Assembly (NCBI RefSeq): GCF_001969265.1
Contig: NZ_CP019304.1
Span: 3,596,001 to 3,660,000, forward strand
From: Arthrobacter sp. QXT-31
GTDB taxonomy: Bacteria > Actinomycetota > Actinomycetes > Actinomycetales > Micrococcaceae
DNA: 64,000 bases
Direction of reading: 5' to 3'
The notes beneath the pieces are model-generated. The model saw nothing but the letters and a program-made list of their open reading frames with translations, did not search any database and was not told the DNA's origin. Position 1 is the first letter of the stretch. Each line of letters begins with the position of its first letter. The position numbers were made by a program, and so were the translations under genes. Positions 63,345 to 64,000 of this stretch are shown here, one piece after another.

Positions 63345-64000
63345 ATGGAAGCGACTGAGGAGAGCCGGGCGCAGGGCAAGATCACCGACGTGCCCGGGAT
63401 CCGGGTGGGACACCAGCAGAAGTCCGACGGCGGGTGGCTGAGCGGCGTGACCGTGGTCCTGCCCCCTGCGGGGACAGTGGGTTCGGTGGACGTGCGCGGG
63501 GGAGGGCCCGGCACCCATGAGACCGACGCGCTCGACCCCACGACGCTGGTGTCCACGGTGGACGCCGTGGTCCTTACCGGTGGCAGCGCCTACGGGCTGG
63601 TGACCGCGCACGGCGCCCAGCGCTGGTGCGAGGAGCAGGGCCGGGGCTTCGCCGTCACTGGCGGGGTGGTGCCCATCGTTCCCGCCGCCGCCATCTTCGA
63701 CCTCGGCCGCGGCGGCGACTTCAACGCCCGCCCGGACGCGGAGATGGGTTACGCGGCAGCCGCAGTGGCCGGCTCACAGGCGGAGGGGCACGAGGTCGAA
63801 TGCGGCAGCGTGGGGGCCGGCACCGGAGCGGTCATGGGACGCGGGAAGTATAAAGGGGGAGTCGGGACAGCATCCGTCACCCTGGAGAACGGGGTGGTGG
63901 TCGGGGCGCTGGCTGTAGTGAACGCCGTGGGCCTGCCGCTGGTTGGGCCTGCTGAAACCCAGACCGGAGATTTCGCCGCGTTCAATCAGCGGGATCTATC
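63345..64000 (+). CDS. P1 family (DmpA-like) peptidase, 3' end cut by window
   Basis: P1/S58 peptidases such as DmpA are self-processing N-terminal nucleophile aminopeptidases. The visible 218 residues begin with GKITDVPGIRVGHQQ and include VVLTGGSAYGLVTAHGAQRW, FDLGRGGDFNARPD and GSVGAGTGAVMGRGKYKGGV, all typical. The self-cleavage Gly-Ser/Cys site lies further on and is not in the window. ATG 63345 is preceded by a -10-like box at 6 nt. Confidence 0.85.
   Translation, partial: MEATEESRAQGKITDVPGIRVGHQQKSDGGWLSGVTVVLPPAGTVGSVDVRGGGPGTHETDALDPTTLVSTVDAVVLTGGSAYGLVTAHGAQRWCEEQGRGFAVTGGVVPIVPAAAIFDLGRGGDFNARPDAEMGYAAAAVAGSQAEGHEVECGSVGAGTGAVMGRGKYKGGVGTASVTLENGVVVGALAVVNAVGLPLVGPAETQTGDFAAFNQRDL

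Overview
This window is a high-GC actinobacterial chromosome segment, most likely from Arthrobacter, Pseudarthrobacter or a close Micrococcaceae relative. The evidence is the mycothiol synthase gene mshD, an orphan GlnR-type regulator, a MutT1-like Nudix/phosphatase fusion next to ppk1, acidic or Arg/Gly-rich extensions on NusG and S5, frequent GTG/TTG starts, and a spc operon without rpsN. The genus is an inference from gene content; no 16S gene is present. The window has no insertion sequence, prophage, CRISPR array or rRNA operon, and it reads as ordinary vertically inherited chromosome.

Positions 1-25 kb hold mixed metabolic and regulatory genes. They are murB (5' truncated), an AlkZ-like winged-helix protein, asd, a three-gene operon headed by a WXG100-like protein, thyA-folA, ppk1-mutT1, mshD and glnR with a possible small RNA between them, a nitrobindin-like protein, a flavodoxin-like oxidoreductase, a ygfZ-ankyrin-MFS unit, a GNAT, pfkA, and a divergent PspC-domain locus with its own two-component system. 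An aspartate-type aminotransferase closes this part.

Positions 26.6-33.4 kb carry tRNA-Trp, secE, nusG, rplK and rplA, then two paralogous tandem-GNAT acetyltransferases, then rplJ-rplL behind an L10-leader/attenuator. A YbaK-type deacylase and a thiolase lie on the minus strand. Next come rpoB-rpoC (35.6-43.2 kb), rpsL-rpsG-fusA-tuf (43.6-48.0 kb), a GH1 beta-glucosidase on the minus strand, the S10 operon (rpsJ to rpsQ, 50.3-55.6 kb), the spc operon (rplN to rplO, 56.0-60.2 kb), secY-adk, map, and the 5' part of a DmpA-family P1 peptidase cut by the window end.

Most translation operons end in strong intrinsic hairpins and begin with sigma70-like promoters, several with a TAGACT-type -10 box and a long 5' leader. 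Several stand-alone genes instead have a TANNNT box exactly 6 nt before the start codon, the arrangement expected for leaderless mRNAs. The most unusual items are a promoter-terminator unit with no large gene between mshD and glnR, three long intergenic palindromes, the WXG100 operon, and the GNAT pair splitting the L11/L1 and L10/L12 genes. I found no clearly new multi-gene biological system; most of the window is core housekeeping sequence.
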